Source: Excoecaria cochinchinensis
Taxonomy: Eukaryota > Streptophyta > Magnoliopsida > Malpighiales > Euphorbiaceae
Assembly (NCBI GenBank): GCA_947683425.1
Contig: CANTUQ010000055.1
Location: 9,833,501 to 9,897,500, forward strand
DNA length: 64,000 nt
Reading direction: 5' to 3'
Under the pieces are notes generated by a model. The model was not told where the DNA came from and made no database searches. It was given only the letters and a program-made list of their open reading frames with translations. The number at the start of each line of letters is the position of its first letter. Within the stretch, counting starts at the first letter, position 1. Shown in pieces: positions 11,763-20,998 of the stretch. Both the position numbers and the translations under genes were made by a program.

Positions 11763-12676
11763 CATAAATGAGACTTCGCTTTGAAAGTACCTTGATTAAA
11801 ACATATTATTGAGTTTTAATTTAAAAATTTCATCCTTTTTCAAAATTTGCATTGCATCTTATTAGAGCCTTAGATCTATGCTAGTTTGGTCCCTCTTTCA
11901 ACCCCGGTGCATTCCCGAAGCACGACCCTACGTGCACTCAATGTAGGGAAGTGTTAAGGATAATCACCAGCCCAAGCCTCGTACCATTATGGTATATTGA
12001 ATGGAGACCCGACCGGTCGTTACGCTCATGATGAGCTAGACCCGTTGCTAGGAACCATGCTTGGGTAGCCCTAAAGTGACATCACCTTGACCAAAGCCCA
12101 TGTAATGGAAATAGATACTTCCCATAGGTGGTATGAACCTTAATACTATGCTTGTTGTATGGATCGTCTTGTATTGGACAAAGTAAGATAATTTAATTAG
12201 TCACCTAATCAAAGGCTTTTATGCCCTGATAGGCCCATGTCAATTTATCCAGACTGCCTAAATACACAGCGATCACAACCCATACGTCTGTGCATTAGTT
12301 AGGAAAGGTTATACTGTCAGTCTTCCACCGTGCATCATACGTGTCCATCGGGTTCCTTATTAACCAATGGGCTAAGCCCACCTAGGAAAGAGACTATGAC
12401 CTCGTGTGCAGGAGTGACATGGTTGGAAGGACTTAAGTGCTTGCATGTGATTTGTGGATGCTACATAGCACGACCATGCATTATATGTCATTCATACATC
12501 ATCCTAACGGGTATATTTTGCAACCATCATAGATCTGCCCAGGTGGTCTAAAGGTCCCGACAGGCGACTAATCAGTGATTCATTTTTTCTTTTTTTATTC
12601 AAAGAGAAAAGAGCAGTATACGCAGGCTAAGAGAGCAGTGAGTCATACCCCTTTGTAGTGTTCAACAGAAAGTAAC
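11763..12676 (+). other. OG2 5' untranslated leader
   Basis: Non-coding, about 0.9 kb. Blocks such as CCCTACA(T)...AGTG.AGGATAATCA, GGTCGTTACGCTCATGA.GAGCTAGAC and CCATCGGGTTCCTTATTAACCAATGGG are shared with the reverse complement of 52340-52870 in OGL. The two elements therefore have related leaders although their LTRs are largely different. Confidence 0.7.
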
Positions 12677-13330
12677 ATGGTAGACCCATTAAGAAGGCCC
12701 AACGCAACTCATGCACTTATTATCGACGAAATGCATAGGAAGGCACAGGAAATTAAGAGGAGGCTTGGAGAGTTTGAAGCTAGGATGAGGACTATGAGGG
12801 GAAATTTCGCTACCGCGGTAATGCCATCCGCTGAGGCACAACGCACTATTTTTACCACATCGCATAACAAATATGACCCAGCTAAGGCTGCGTGCATACC
12901 ACAAACTGAGTCTAGAGGAAATATGTCTTTTCCTCTGCTATCTAGGCGAAAAAGCAAAAGGCATGCTTCTAAGGGTCAGTGCAGGATGACAACAGGTGGC
13001 TCAAAAAGAAGAGTAGATATCCTCGAGGAAGAAATCTTGCGATCTAAGCGTGCTACTACCCAAGCCGCCTATAAGAGGCTCACTTTTAGTGCCACGGACT
13101 TGGAAAAAGAAAATTGCTTATGTAAATGTGATAGTTGCATAGGCATTCGGGAGGTGGAAAAAGTATCGGCAGCTGGAAAAGCCCAAAAATATTACTTTGG
13201 CTTAGGCGGACCTTTTCCTAAAATATTGGAGAAAAACCCACAAATGTGGTCAGCTAGATCAACCATGGGTCAGGGGCTAACGAGTCACCATCAGTATACC
13301 AGGGCCCGATTGATGATTGCCAAGTCTTGA
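12677..13330 (+). CDS. OG2 first ORF, gag position, not recognised
   Basis: 217 codons, ATG to TGA (MVDPLRRPNATHALIIDEMH...). It is the first long frame after the primer site, where gag or a pre-gag ORF belongs. The N-terminal third is charged and helical in appearance (KAQEIKRRLGEFEARMRTMRG), consistent with a coiled coil. The middle is rich in Lys/Arg/Ser, and CLCKCDSC near residues 152-159 is cysteine-rich but not a CCHC knuckle. I see no match to the gag domain of TK. It may be a decayed gag N-terminus or an extra ORF. Confidence 0.4.
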   Translation: MVDPLRRPNATHALIIDEMHRKAQEIKRRLGEFEARMRTMRGNFATAVMPSAEAQRTIFTTSHNKYDPAKAACIPQTESRGNMSFPLLSRRKSKRHASKGQCRMTTGGSKRRVDILEEEILRSKRATTQAAYKRLTFSATDLEKENCLCKCDSCIGIREVEKVSAAGKAQKYYFGLGGPFPKILEKNPQMWSARSTMGQGLTSHHQYTRARLMIAKS

Positions 13331-14075
13331 GGGGGCAAATTTGGGATCTTGAGCCGCATGTAATCCCTGAAGGAGGAAATGATGGAAGCTCAAGTCGTGG
13401 CAATAGCCGAACTTTAAGAAAGCAGGTTCAAGGCCTCATTGATGAGGAGTTGAGAGAAAGGAGGGATGGGCCCTGAGGAGGATAATAAATCATCGGTAAC
13501 AATATCTGTGTCAGCAAAGAGAGGAAAAGATGATAATTTAGATTTTCTTTTGATTTATATTTCTGAACTTTTCAATAATGTTGATGACATTTTGAGTTTT
13601 ATTAATAACATGAACGCTTTGCTTACTTGTGTGATGTCTCTAATGATTTCACTATGCATAATCATGATCATAATTCATTTATATTTGACTTTGATTCAAC
13701 CAATGCTACTCAATCTAATTTTAAAACTTTGGAGAACCCAAAGGAAATCTTAATAGCATCTAATATAGCTCCTGGTGAGAAGTTAAAATTTGAGAGAATA
13801 CAAAAAAAAATCAAAAAGCCTTTGCCTGGACCTATGAAGGTACACCGACAGTAGATGGTGAAATCACAGAGCATACTCAGTCAAGCAGAAGCTCAGAAGA
13901 CTCAAGCTAGAAGGGGCATAAAAGGTTAAAGGGAGAAATCCACAAGCAGAAGCGAGACCAAATTTTCTTATGGAAGCACAATACTCGACTTTTTTTTATC
14001 AAGGTTGTCCTAATATCGAGAAGAGGAGGAGTGTGTGTATGTCTAAATTATCAAGAATTTGAACAAAGCTTATCC
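13331..14075 (+). pseudogene. Decayed OG2 gag/pol linker
   Basis: Short overlapping frames (13466-13753 and 13627-13854) and stop-rich sequence follow the first ORF. A piece reads LRKQVQGLIDEELRERRDGP and another FDSTNATQSNFKTLENPKEI. The place between gag and protease/RT suits a linker, but no protease motif is visible. Low confidence in any function. Confidence 0.3.
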
Positions 14076-14255
14076 ACAAAAAAAAAAATAAAAAAACAAA
14101 AAACAAAAAAAATCAAAGTAAAATAAAACAAAATAAGGAAAAAAGAGAAAGAGGGAAAAATAATAAAAAAAGAAAAAAAAAAGAGAGAAAAGAAAAAGAA
14201 GAGGAAAAAGACAAAATACAAAAGAAGAGAAAAAAGAAGGAAAATAGTCCATATG
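14076..14255. repeat. A-rich, nearly pure purine tract
   Basis: About 180 bases made almost wholly of A with some G and few C/T, for example GAAAAAAAAAAGAGAGAAAAG. It interrupts what should be pol. The neighbouring RT fragment is in the opposite orientation, which suggests a rearrangement joint. Confidence 0.8.
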
Positions 14256-14373
14256 TAGATCTGGCTGAAACTGTTGATATGAGGGGCAAAGGAAGGTCAT
14301 CCTGGGGACAAACTTTGTTCAAATCCTGTTGATCTACACATACCCGCACTTTCCCATTCTTCTTGACTTCCAA
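14255..14373 (-). pseudogene. pol: Antisense fragment of Tat-type reverse transcriptase
   Basis: The minus strand reads MEVKKNGKVRVCVDQQDLNK then VCPQDDLPLPLI, the conserved RT block KKNGK.RVCVD..DLN.A.P.D..PLP of Tat/Ogre elements. It is about 35 codons long, then lost. Its orientation is opposite to the LTR, leader and integrase around it. Most likely an inverted remnant. Confidence 0.7.
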
Positions 14374-14576
14374 AAAGGACCAAAAGGGTTCTACTGACTT
14401 ATAATGGATACAGGATGCCCGAGCTTGGGAAAGACATTATGGGGGAGGTACACCCTACGGCCTCCAATGGATAGGGTCATCAAAAAGAATCTGATATGTC
14501 AATATGATTTCCCGCACCACGTAGGATTTAAGGACGGAAGGACAATTTATGGTTAAGGCTAGGGAGTTGTTCTAGA

Positions 14577-15129
14577 GGTATGGCATTAAAGACCACCAGT
14601 CCTCTCTGTATTGCACTCAAACCAATAGGGCAGGAGGAGATGCTATAGAACGACCGTCAGAAAATCTATGAGAGCCACACCGTATTCCTTAGTATATGGG
14701 ATAGAAGTAGTACTGCTGGTTGAGATAGAACTCAGATCATTTAGGGTAGTTATGGAAGCTCAGATTCCAGAGACTGAGTGGGCACAACAGTGGTTGCAAC
14801 ATCTGAATATGCTGGATGAGAGTAGGCTGAGAGCCTATTGCCATAGTCAGATTTATCAGAAAGGGCTGGCCATATCATTCGAGAAGAAAGTCAAGAAACA
14901 CACGTTAAATAAAGGGGATTTGGTATTCAAGCAAATGAGACCGAGAATACCAGATATAAGGGGAAAATTCAGACCAATGTGGGAAGGTCCTTTCATCCTC
15001 AAAAAGCTATTGTCAAAAGGGGTGATGAGTTCCAGGAGTTCAAGGAGCCAATTAGTATTGATAGACTCAAGAGGTTCCACGGCTAAAGACCGTAAATCAA
15101 AAGAAGAGAATAAAAGCCCCGCGAGGTGA
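14577..15129 (+). pseudogene. pol: OG2 integrase end and C-terminal domain
   Basis: A stop-containing stretch from 14577 reads YGIKDHQSSLYCTQTN, like the integrase core just before its catalytic Glu. An open frame from 14668 then reads ATPYSLVYGIEVVLLVEIEL, a Tat-type ATPYSLVYGMEAVLPVEIE block, followed by a basic region and MWEGPFILKK, a GPY/F-like module, ending at 15129. This would be the DNA-joining enzyme's C-terminus. The upstream catalytic core and RNase H are missing. Confidence 0.8.
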
Positions 15130-15470
15130 AAATCGAAAAAAGGCGGCCTTGCTAAAATTGGGCACCTTGTCAGGGTGAAAATCGAAAAAAGGCATCCTGG
15201 GCAAAAATTAGAGGCTTGAGAGAAAATGTCCAATCAAGAAAACCCGTGAGGGCTGATTGGTAATAGGAGTTGATGCTATCGAGATTTGTTCCAGGAATAA
15301 ATGTTGCTTTCCATTTTGAAATAGTGTTAAATGATGATTATGTATACTGAAATCATACTGAGATGTACACAATTTTGCAAAATGAAATAAAACTAAATTT
15401 ATTCATTTACATTATTTTCTAGTTCTGTTTTAAAAAGAAATACATCGCTTAAAATGCATGCAAATCTGAA
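15130..15470 (+). other. Post-pol non-coding segment of OG2
   Basis: Two repeats of GTGAAAATCGAAAAAAGGC(G/A) near 15126 and 15174 precede GAGGCTTGAGAGAAAATGTCC and AT-rich sequence. Such GAAAATC..AAAAGG runs are usual after pol in Tat-type elements, and similar copies recur at 16095-16165. No ORF is seen. Confidence 0.5.
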
Positions 15471-16810
15471 CTAGGCTCTATCACTACTCTCGTCGGCCAG
15501 GTGTCTAAGTCGTCGAGTCATGTTATCAGCTGCGGGGCTAAGTACCCATCTCCTATATGCACTGGTAGAAGTGACAGAGTGATTTTTGAACGGGGGTATG
15601 ATGGTCTTCACTGATAGTTCGACCCAGAGGTCATGATACCGGGAGGCAAAGGCTGAAGATAGAACTCCACCTCGAAAAGATAAAGGGAGTCGTACCACAT
15701 CCTGGGTCAGCTCGAGTTGCCGACAGCAGTGGGCTGTGATGTAAAAAGTGGCTTCACGAAGCCCACATAGTGGGACACACCTCAAAGAGCCATCGACTAC
15801 CACAACAGATAGGGGAAGCCAAGCATTCACGAAATTAATATCCTCGTCTGTTACCTCGCCAAATCTAGTGATGCCCTCGTCGAGAGTGGCGAATGAGTAC
15901 AGTCGCTAATGGGGAAGGAAATGCCTCGGAGAATATTGGCTGATGACCTTGGGAGGTGGTTCTGATAGCAACTTCAACTTCTCTTGTAGCCATATTTGAG
16001 AAGAAAGAAAGAAAAACATAAAAGAAAGGAAAAATAAAATAAAAGCCGTTGGAGTGAGTTGGGTTCACCCCAGGCAAAAGTAAGGCATAGGGTTGTGTGA
16101 AAATCCAAAAAGGATGCACTTCCCGCTAAGAAATGGTAGTGTGAAAATCCACAAGGGACGCACTACCTTTCAAGATAATGACTTACCTGGAGTAATAAGG
16201 GGCTCCTAGAGAAGGAGGCAGAAGACTCAGCACTGGCAGAATCCAGACTAAGAATAGTGTCGGCAAGAATCAGTAGGAAAGGGGTCAGCCCGTGATGAAA
16301 GTCATCCAGAATCCCAAATAGATGAGAGTCACCAGTAAACTCCTCTGAAGTCACGATCAGATACCTTATGAGATAAAACAGGAAGGTGATACTCATACTG
16401 TATGGGGGAACATCAGAAAACTCATCCAATGCCTCAATCAGTGGCTCTAAGACAAATGTGGAACCCTGAGGAACTAAGCGAGCAACGTCAGAAAGAGCAA
16501 TGCTTAAGACCAATGCAATGTCCCGGGTGTGAGTCAGACCGTAGCGGGGAATGCAGGGTAAGGCGCTGGGAGGATACCAGGTCCCGATAATGGCAGCAAA
16601 TTCTTCAGGCAGGGGGCACAATTACTGATAGGTAAACCTGAAGACATGAAAGCGCAGGTCCCAGAAGCGGACTGCAGCCAAAAGGAGGTTGTAATCTATC
16701 CTAACCCTTCTCAGGAATTTCATACTAGAAAGCAGAGCAAGGGTGGAGTTTTCCCAGGTTTGGGGGTTATCCAGGATTCGTTGCATCTTAGTAATGGCAG
16801 ACATAGACAT
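15471..16810 (-). pseudogene. Antisense extra ORF of Tat/Ogre-type element, probably two exons
   Basis: The minus strand reads MSMSAITKMQRILDNPQTWE..., then FWDLRFHVFRF, LPEEFAAIIGTW, LADTILSLDSASAE and SPLLLQ. Together they match a protein family often found as an extra ORF in Tat/Ogre elements (FWDP..RVFRFG..E.CPT.EEFAA; SPLLLQ). One in-frame TAA lies at 16622-16624. After SPLLLQ the frame meets CCAG/GTAAGT, a strong 5' splice site at 16186. The second coding block (15830-15471, NAWLPLSVVVVDGSLRCVPL) resumes after a T-rich stretch near 15985, so an intron of roughly 200 bases is likely. The orientation is opposite to pol. The biochemical role of the family is unknown. Confidence 0.65.
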
Positions 16811-16942
16811 TTCCTAAGGGTTGTAGCTAAAAAATAAAAGCTAGCAAAGTAAAGTAAAGAAGAAAAGAGAGAGGAACCTGAGAAAGAAGCTAGGGCTAAG
16901 ACTCAGAGTGTCGAAAGTACACAAAATTCAAGGAAAAGGGAG

Positions 16943-16950
16943 TATTTATA
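16943..16950 (-). promoter_or_regulatory. TATA box for the antisense ORF
   Basis: Minus-strand TATAAATA lies about 135 bases upstream of the ATG at 16810. The spacing is right for a short 5' UTR, so this looks like a promoter inside the element and not an LTR promoter. Confidence 0.5.
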
Positions 16951-16959
16951 AGGAAGAGA

Positions 16960-17310
16960 TGACCGATGGGGTGCCCGTCTATCATTTACCCTACGGGAAT
17001 CCCGTCGATCAACCTAGTTGACCACTGGGCAGTTTTATTTCTTTCATGTTTCATGCATATCACGCACACAAAATAATTTTTGCATATTTCTTTACCATTC
17101 GACAGGGGTGTGCACTAGACACGAAAATCGAAGCAAATATTCAGGGAGTTTTACATAAAAAAAAAGTATTTAATGAGTTTTCAATTCATTAATGGCTTAT
17201 TAAATAGGCCATTAATGAAGGGGATGAAGACGAAGCGGAAAACGGAATTTTTAACGACCGACGGGATTCTCGTCGCTCGATGTTCCAACGAGAAGATCGT
17301 CGGTCATGAA
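16960..17310. promoter_or_regulatory. Shared region between divergent promoters
   Basis: It lies between opposite TATA boxes at 16943 (minus) and 17315 (plus). GACCGA(C/T)GGG and CCGTCGATC repeats occur at 16972-17025, and an inverted repeat GACCGACGGG...AACGAGAAGATCGTCGGTC at 17257-17307. Similar CGACGGG repeats occur in the OG1 and OG2 LTRs. No coding sequence. Confidence 0.45.
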
Positions 17311-17314
17311 AAAT

Positions 17315-17322
17315 TATAAAAG
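17315..17322 (+). promoter_or_regulatory. TATA box for the Athila-like ORF
   Basis: TATAAAAG in AAATTATAAAAGGGACG, followed by a pyrimidine-rich leader (17341-17420). The next plus-strand ORF starts at 18108. Confidence 0.5.
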
Positions 17323-18107
17323 GGACGCCCAGCGATGCCCCTTCAGTTTTCTTTTCTTCTTCTTTTCTCTCCTCGCGAAACTGATGCCCTCTCCCTCTTT
17401 TTTACACTTTTCTACTTCATTTGTTGTCCGTTTTGCGGACTGCTTGCGCCAAAACAACCTCGTACTGTCATGCACACTTAGGAGACTTCTTTTTTGTGTT
17501 TCTGCCAGATTTTTTTAAGTATATTTTCGTCGACTACTAGGTTAGTTCATTTTTTTTCTAATATTTTTTATCTCTTTTTGAACGATTTGCATGGAAAATG
17601 CATGTTTAGTATATTTTAGCAAAACGTAGGACTAGATTCTGCCCATTTATGCTTAGTTTGTGAGACCATGCATGAGGCATGACGTTAGAAATGTAAATAT
17701 GCATGAACAAATAATAACAAAAAAATAATACAATAAAAAAAATCAAAAAAGGAGAATTAGAGACTTATGGACTTGCCCTGGACTAACTTAGTTTTAGGAG
17801 TAGTCCGAACTAAATAATACGTGAAAATAACATACAATGATGAAATTGTTGCTTGGGGCCTGAGGCCTATCCCTTTATTGTGTTTTTCTATGCATGAAAT
17901 TGGGTACATCCATGCCAGGTGCTGCCCAAAAATTTTTAATTTTTTTTTTGGGTAGCCACATCCTTGCTGGGATGCTGCCAAAATTTTTTTTTGGATAGGT
18001 ACATTTCAACCGAAATGCTGCCGAAATCTTCAAAATTCATAATCTTTGGATCAGCTGTTATTTCCAACAATAATGTAAATCTAACTTTCTTCTCTTCTCT
18101 TTTCAAG
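17323..18107 (+). other. Leader of the Athila-like ORF
   Basis: Pyrimidine-rich then AT-rich, with no long frame. Near the end, TTCTTCTCTTCTCTTTTCAAG/ATG places a splice-acceptor-like sequence directly before the ORF. A run of imperfect GGTA(C/G)CA..CCAGG.TGCTGCC..AATTTTT repeats lies at 17905-18025. Confidence 0.4.
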
Positions 18108-19838
18108 ATGCCTCCATAATGTAACGTTCCCCGTGACCAGCCTGAGCCTTATACTCCCCTTTGGATGAGCAACGAGGCTAAGGAGAGATTCAGAGCATTG
18201 GCTCGCATACAGTTCCGAGCCAGTCGTGTTGTCTCAAGACCTTTCTTGGAGAGTATAGGGATACTGGAGGAGGTAGATGCTTTGGTAGCAGCCGTAGGAT
18301 GGACGAAGTTCTTGTGGCCATCATTCCAGACTCACCCCGAGGTTGTCCACGAGTTTCTGGCTACCATTCACTATAGAGGATTTCAGAGATCAGACACAGA
18401 GGAGGGGGTCATACAGTTTTGGGTCAGAGGTTACCACTACAGCATTATGCGCCAGAGGTTCTCTGAGGTCATGGGATTGCCTTTTAGAGATAACATCATA
18501 GTTCCCTAAAGGCCTATTAGGAGGTAGCACTGGGAGATCATCGCCTTGCTGGGAGTGCTGTATGACCACGATACGGCGAAGAGTACGGTACATTCATCAC
18601 AGGCACTGAGGTATGTGCACAGGGTGCTTTCTAGTTCTTACCTGGGATAGGTAGGTAATCTTGGGTCAGTGAATGGGGCCGAGATTTGGAGCCTCTGGGC
18701 GATGGTAACGGGTCGTCGCCTCAACATTAGACACGAGATTGTGGCTAACCTGGTCAGAGTATCATAAGGGGCAGCCCCTATAGTGTTTGCAGGAGGAGTG
18801 GTGACTAGATTGCTACTGCAGTTGGGAGCTACCTCCAAAGATTCTTAGGCCCACATTAGAGGAGAGTATCTATGTGGACACATCAGCAGCCTTGACCATG
18901 GGGATGATTGCCCAGGTGATAGGTTAGGCTGAGGAGTACTGGCTACTCTCCATACACGAGACCAGACATACATTCAGCCTCCCTTCGCTTTAGCCAGCAA
19001 AGGAGGGGCCTCAGGCAGAGGAGCAGCCTCTACAGCAGCCGAGGTATCAGGAGGAGCAGCCTCCACAGCAGTCGGGGTATCAGGAGGGGCAGCCTCCACA
19101 GCAACCAGTAAACGAGGAGCAGCCACAAACTCCCTTCGACATGGGTATAGAGTTTAGTGTGGACAAGCTGTTAGTCACTCCTCCAGCACAGAGACTACAG
19201 AGCCCTACTCCTCCTCCTTCGGCATGAGTATAGAGGACAGCACCCCAGGACACTGAGAGGTTCCATCCTTATAGTAGGGCAGGGCATCCGGGGGCATCTA
19301 CCTCCACAGCACCGCCTCCCGTACCATCATCATTGCCCCAGCCAGTCCAGCCGAATATAATAGCAGCTATGACTTCTATACTCGCCTCCATGGAACGCAA
19401 ATAGGAGGAGAGAGACCTGGTCCTTCTAGAGCGGATTGGTCGATACGAGGAGCGAGATCGGGTCATGCTAGAGTGGCTAGGCCAGCAAGAGATAGTCATA
19501 GAGGATCAGGGGAGGCTCATTGAGGAGCTAAGGCAGAGTTTGGTCGCCTCCCATGATGCCGCGGTTCAGAGGGTTGACACAACTATTCAGATGGTGGATG
19601 AGTTTGTCAGTGCCCTCAGGCTCAGGACAGAGGTATTGGAGGGTGCCATACCACCTATCTCCGAGTCCATCTGAGAGTTTAGAGAGCAGACAGAGGCTAG
19701 GCTCGGGGGCATCAGAGATGCGGCTAGGGATCAGACTATGAAACTGTCGAGGTCCTTCATAGAGCTAGGCGGCATAGTCAGAGACACCTTGGAGTTCGTC
19801 GAGGTTTACGCTCAGCCTACTCTGAACTCTGGTGTCTA
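18108..19838 (+). pseudogene. Athila-like ORF1 relative, sense copy
   Basis: It opens MPP at 18108 with a stop at codon 4, in frame with the 114-codon ORF at 18165. That ORF reads RFRALARIQFRASRVVSRPF and VHEFLATIHYRGF, then FSEVMGLPFRDN, a pattern known from Athila-type ORF1/gag proteins (FLxSVGILEEVDALVAAVGW; FRLxGxxYxLS.ExFxEALGLP). Later segments in shifting frames read AMVTGRRLNIRHEI and a Gln/Glu-rich repeat (EEQPQQ type, 19010-19130), and end in a predicted coiled coil (19465-19674). Several stops make it non-functional. Confidence 0.65.
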
Positions 19839-20960
19839 GAGGCATCCCTAATCTCAATAAGCCGACCCTCCACCTGCTCATGTAACTCCCCCCGTCCCTC
19901 GGATATGGCTAGAATGGAAGTCTCTAATGCCTTAATAAAAAATCTAAGAGAGGTAACAGACTTATCAATAAGCTAAATGACCTCGCCAACCCTCTGAGCT
20001 GCTGCTGCATGCGAGGCACTTAAAACCTGCCTCAAATCCTCTATGAGCTGCTCCTACCTATCTAGGTGCTCGCCTAATATCCTATCGCTATCCTCCATAT
20101 GCCGGTCCATAGCAGTGAGAGCAGTAGCACAGATGAGATGATCTCCTACTGCACAGTTGAGAGGGTGATAATGTGCTGGGCTGCACTAAAGGTCCACGGG
20201 CCTCTGGTGGTGGATGAGCAGCAGATGTAGATACTCCTGGATGCCTAGGCCAGCTGTATGGGTGATATCTCCTCTCTACCCAAATATCTATCTGCTATAC
20301 TGATGGCGAAGAAGGGATAGGACCCTGTGCCTCTCCATGTCCTTGTTGGGAAATTGGAGTACAGAGCATGTCCTCAATGTCTATATCTATGTCGAAGTTC
20401 TATGGGGTGTGTGGCTGCTCCTACTTAGGCTGCTGTTGTTATGGGGCCTACTACTGTGTGCGATATCCCTCTGGCTGTGCCTCATTCTCTGGGCTCTTTG
20501 GTACTGGCTGGAGTGGAGGTAGATGGAAGAGACGTCCGATCTCTGCCACTATAAGTAGTCGGTACTCATTAAGACGGTCGGGTATCTGAATAACCATCCC
20601 CATAGTCTGTCCCACAGCCAAGTCAACGTAAACATCCTTAAGCAACAGAGGCCTAAAATTGGCTAGAGGAACCCTCAAATACATCAGTAGTCTGGTGATG
20701 ACACCTCTAGCGCATATTAAAAGGGCTATTCCCCATGCATGTCTTACTAAATTAGCCATAATCTCATGGATAATGTTGAGTCGTCGGCCCGTCACCATCG
20801 TCCACAGACTCTAAATCTTGATGTAGTTAACCAATCTAGGGTTTCCCGCTCAACAAAGATAAGAACTGGACAGCACCCAGTGTACTTACCTTAAGGCCTG
20901 CGATGAGAGCATGGTGCTCTTCACCGTATCATGATCATATAGGGCTCCTGGAAGTGTAAT
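18530..20960. repeat. Large diverged inverted repeat
   Basis: The left arm, about 18530-19720, and the right arm, about 19840-20960, are reverse-complement relatives. Together they form an imperfect palindrome of roughly 2.4 kb with a short centre near 19780. Divergence is high enough that the two copies probably joined as already different family members. Confidence 0.7.
19839..20960 (-). pseudogene. Athila-like ORF1 relative, inverted partial copy
   Basis: The minus strand repeats the last two thirds of the preceding ORF in opposite orientation. MVTGRRLNIIHEIMANLVRH (frame ending at 20451) matches MVTGRRLNIRHEIVANLV of the sense copy. Segments near 20840-20960 match 18530-18640, and 19840-19930 matches the coiled-coil end near 19640-19720. 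The amino-terminal third is missing, cut at the junction with the TK LTR. Stops are frequent. Confidence 0.7.
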
Positions 20961-20998
20961 AGCCTCCCAATGCTATCTCCAAATTGCCATCTCTAGCA

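Noticed and set aside
14070..14300. Phe-rich 76-codon ORF
   Set aside because: Translation of the antisense of the A-rich tract; low complexity only.
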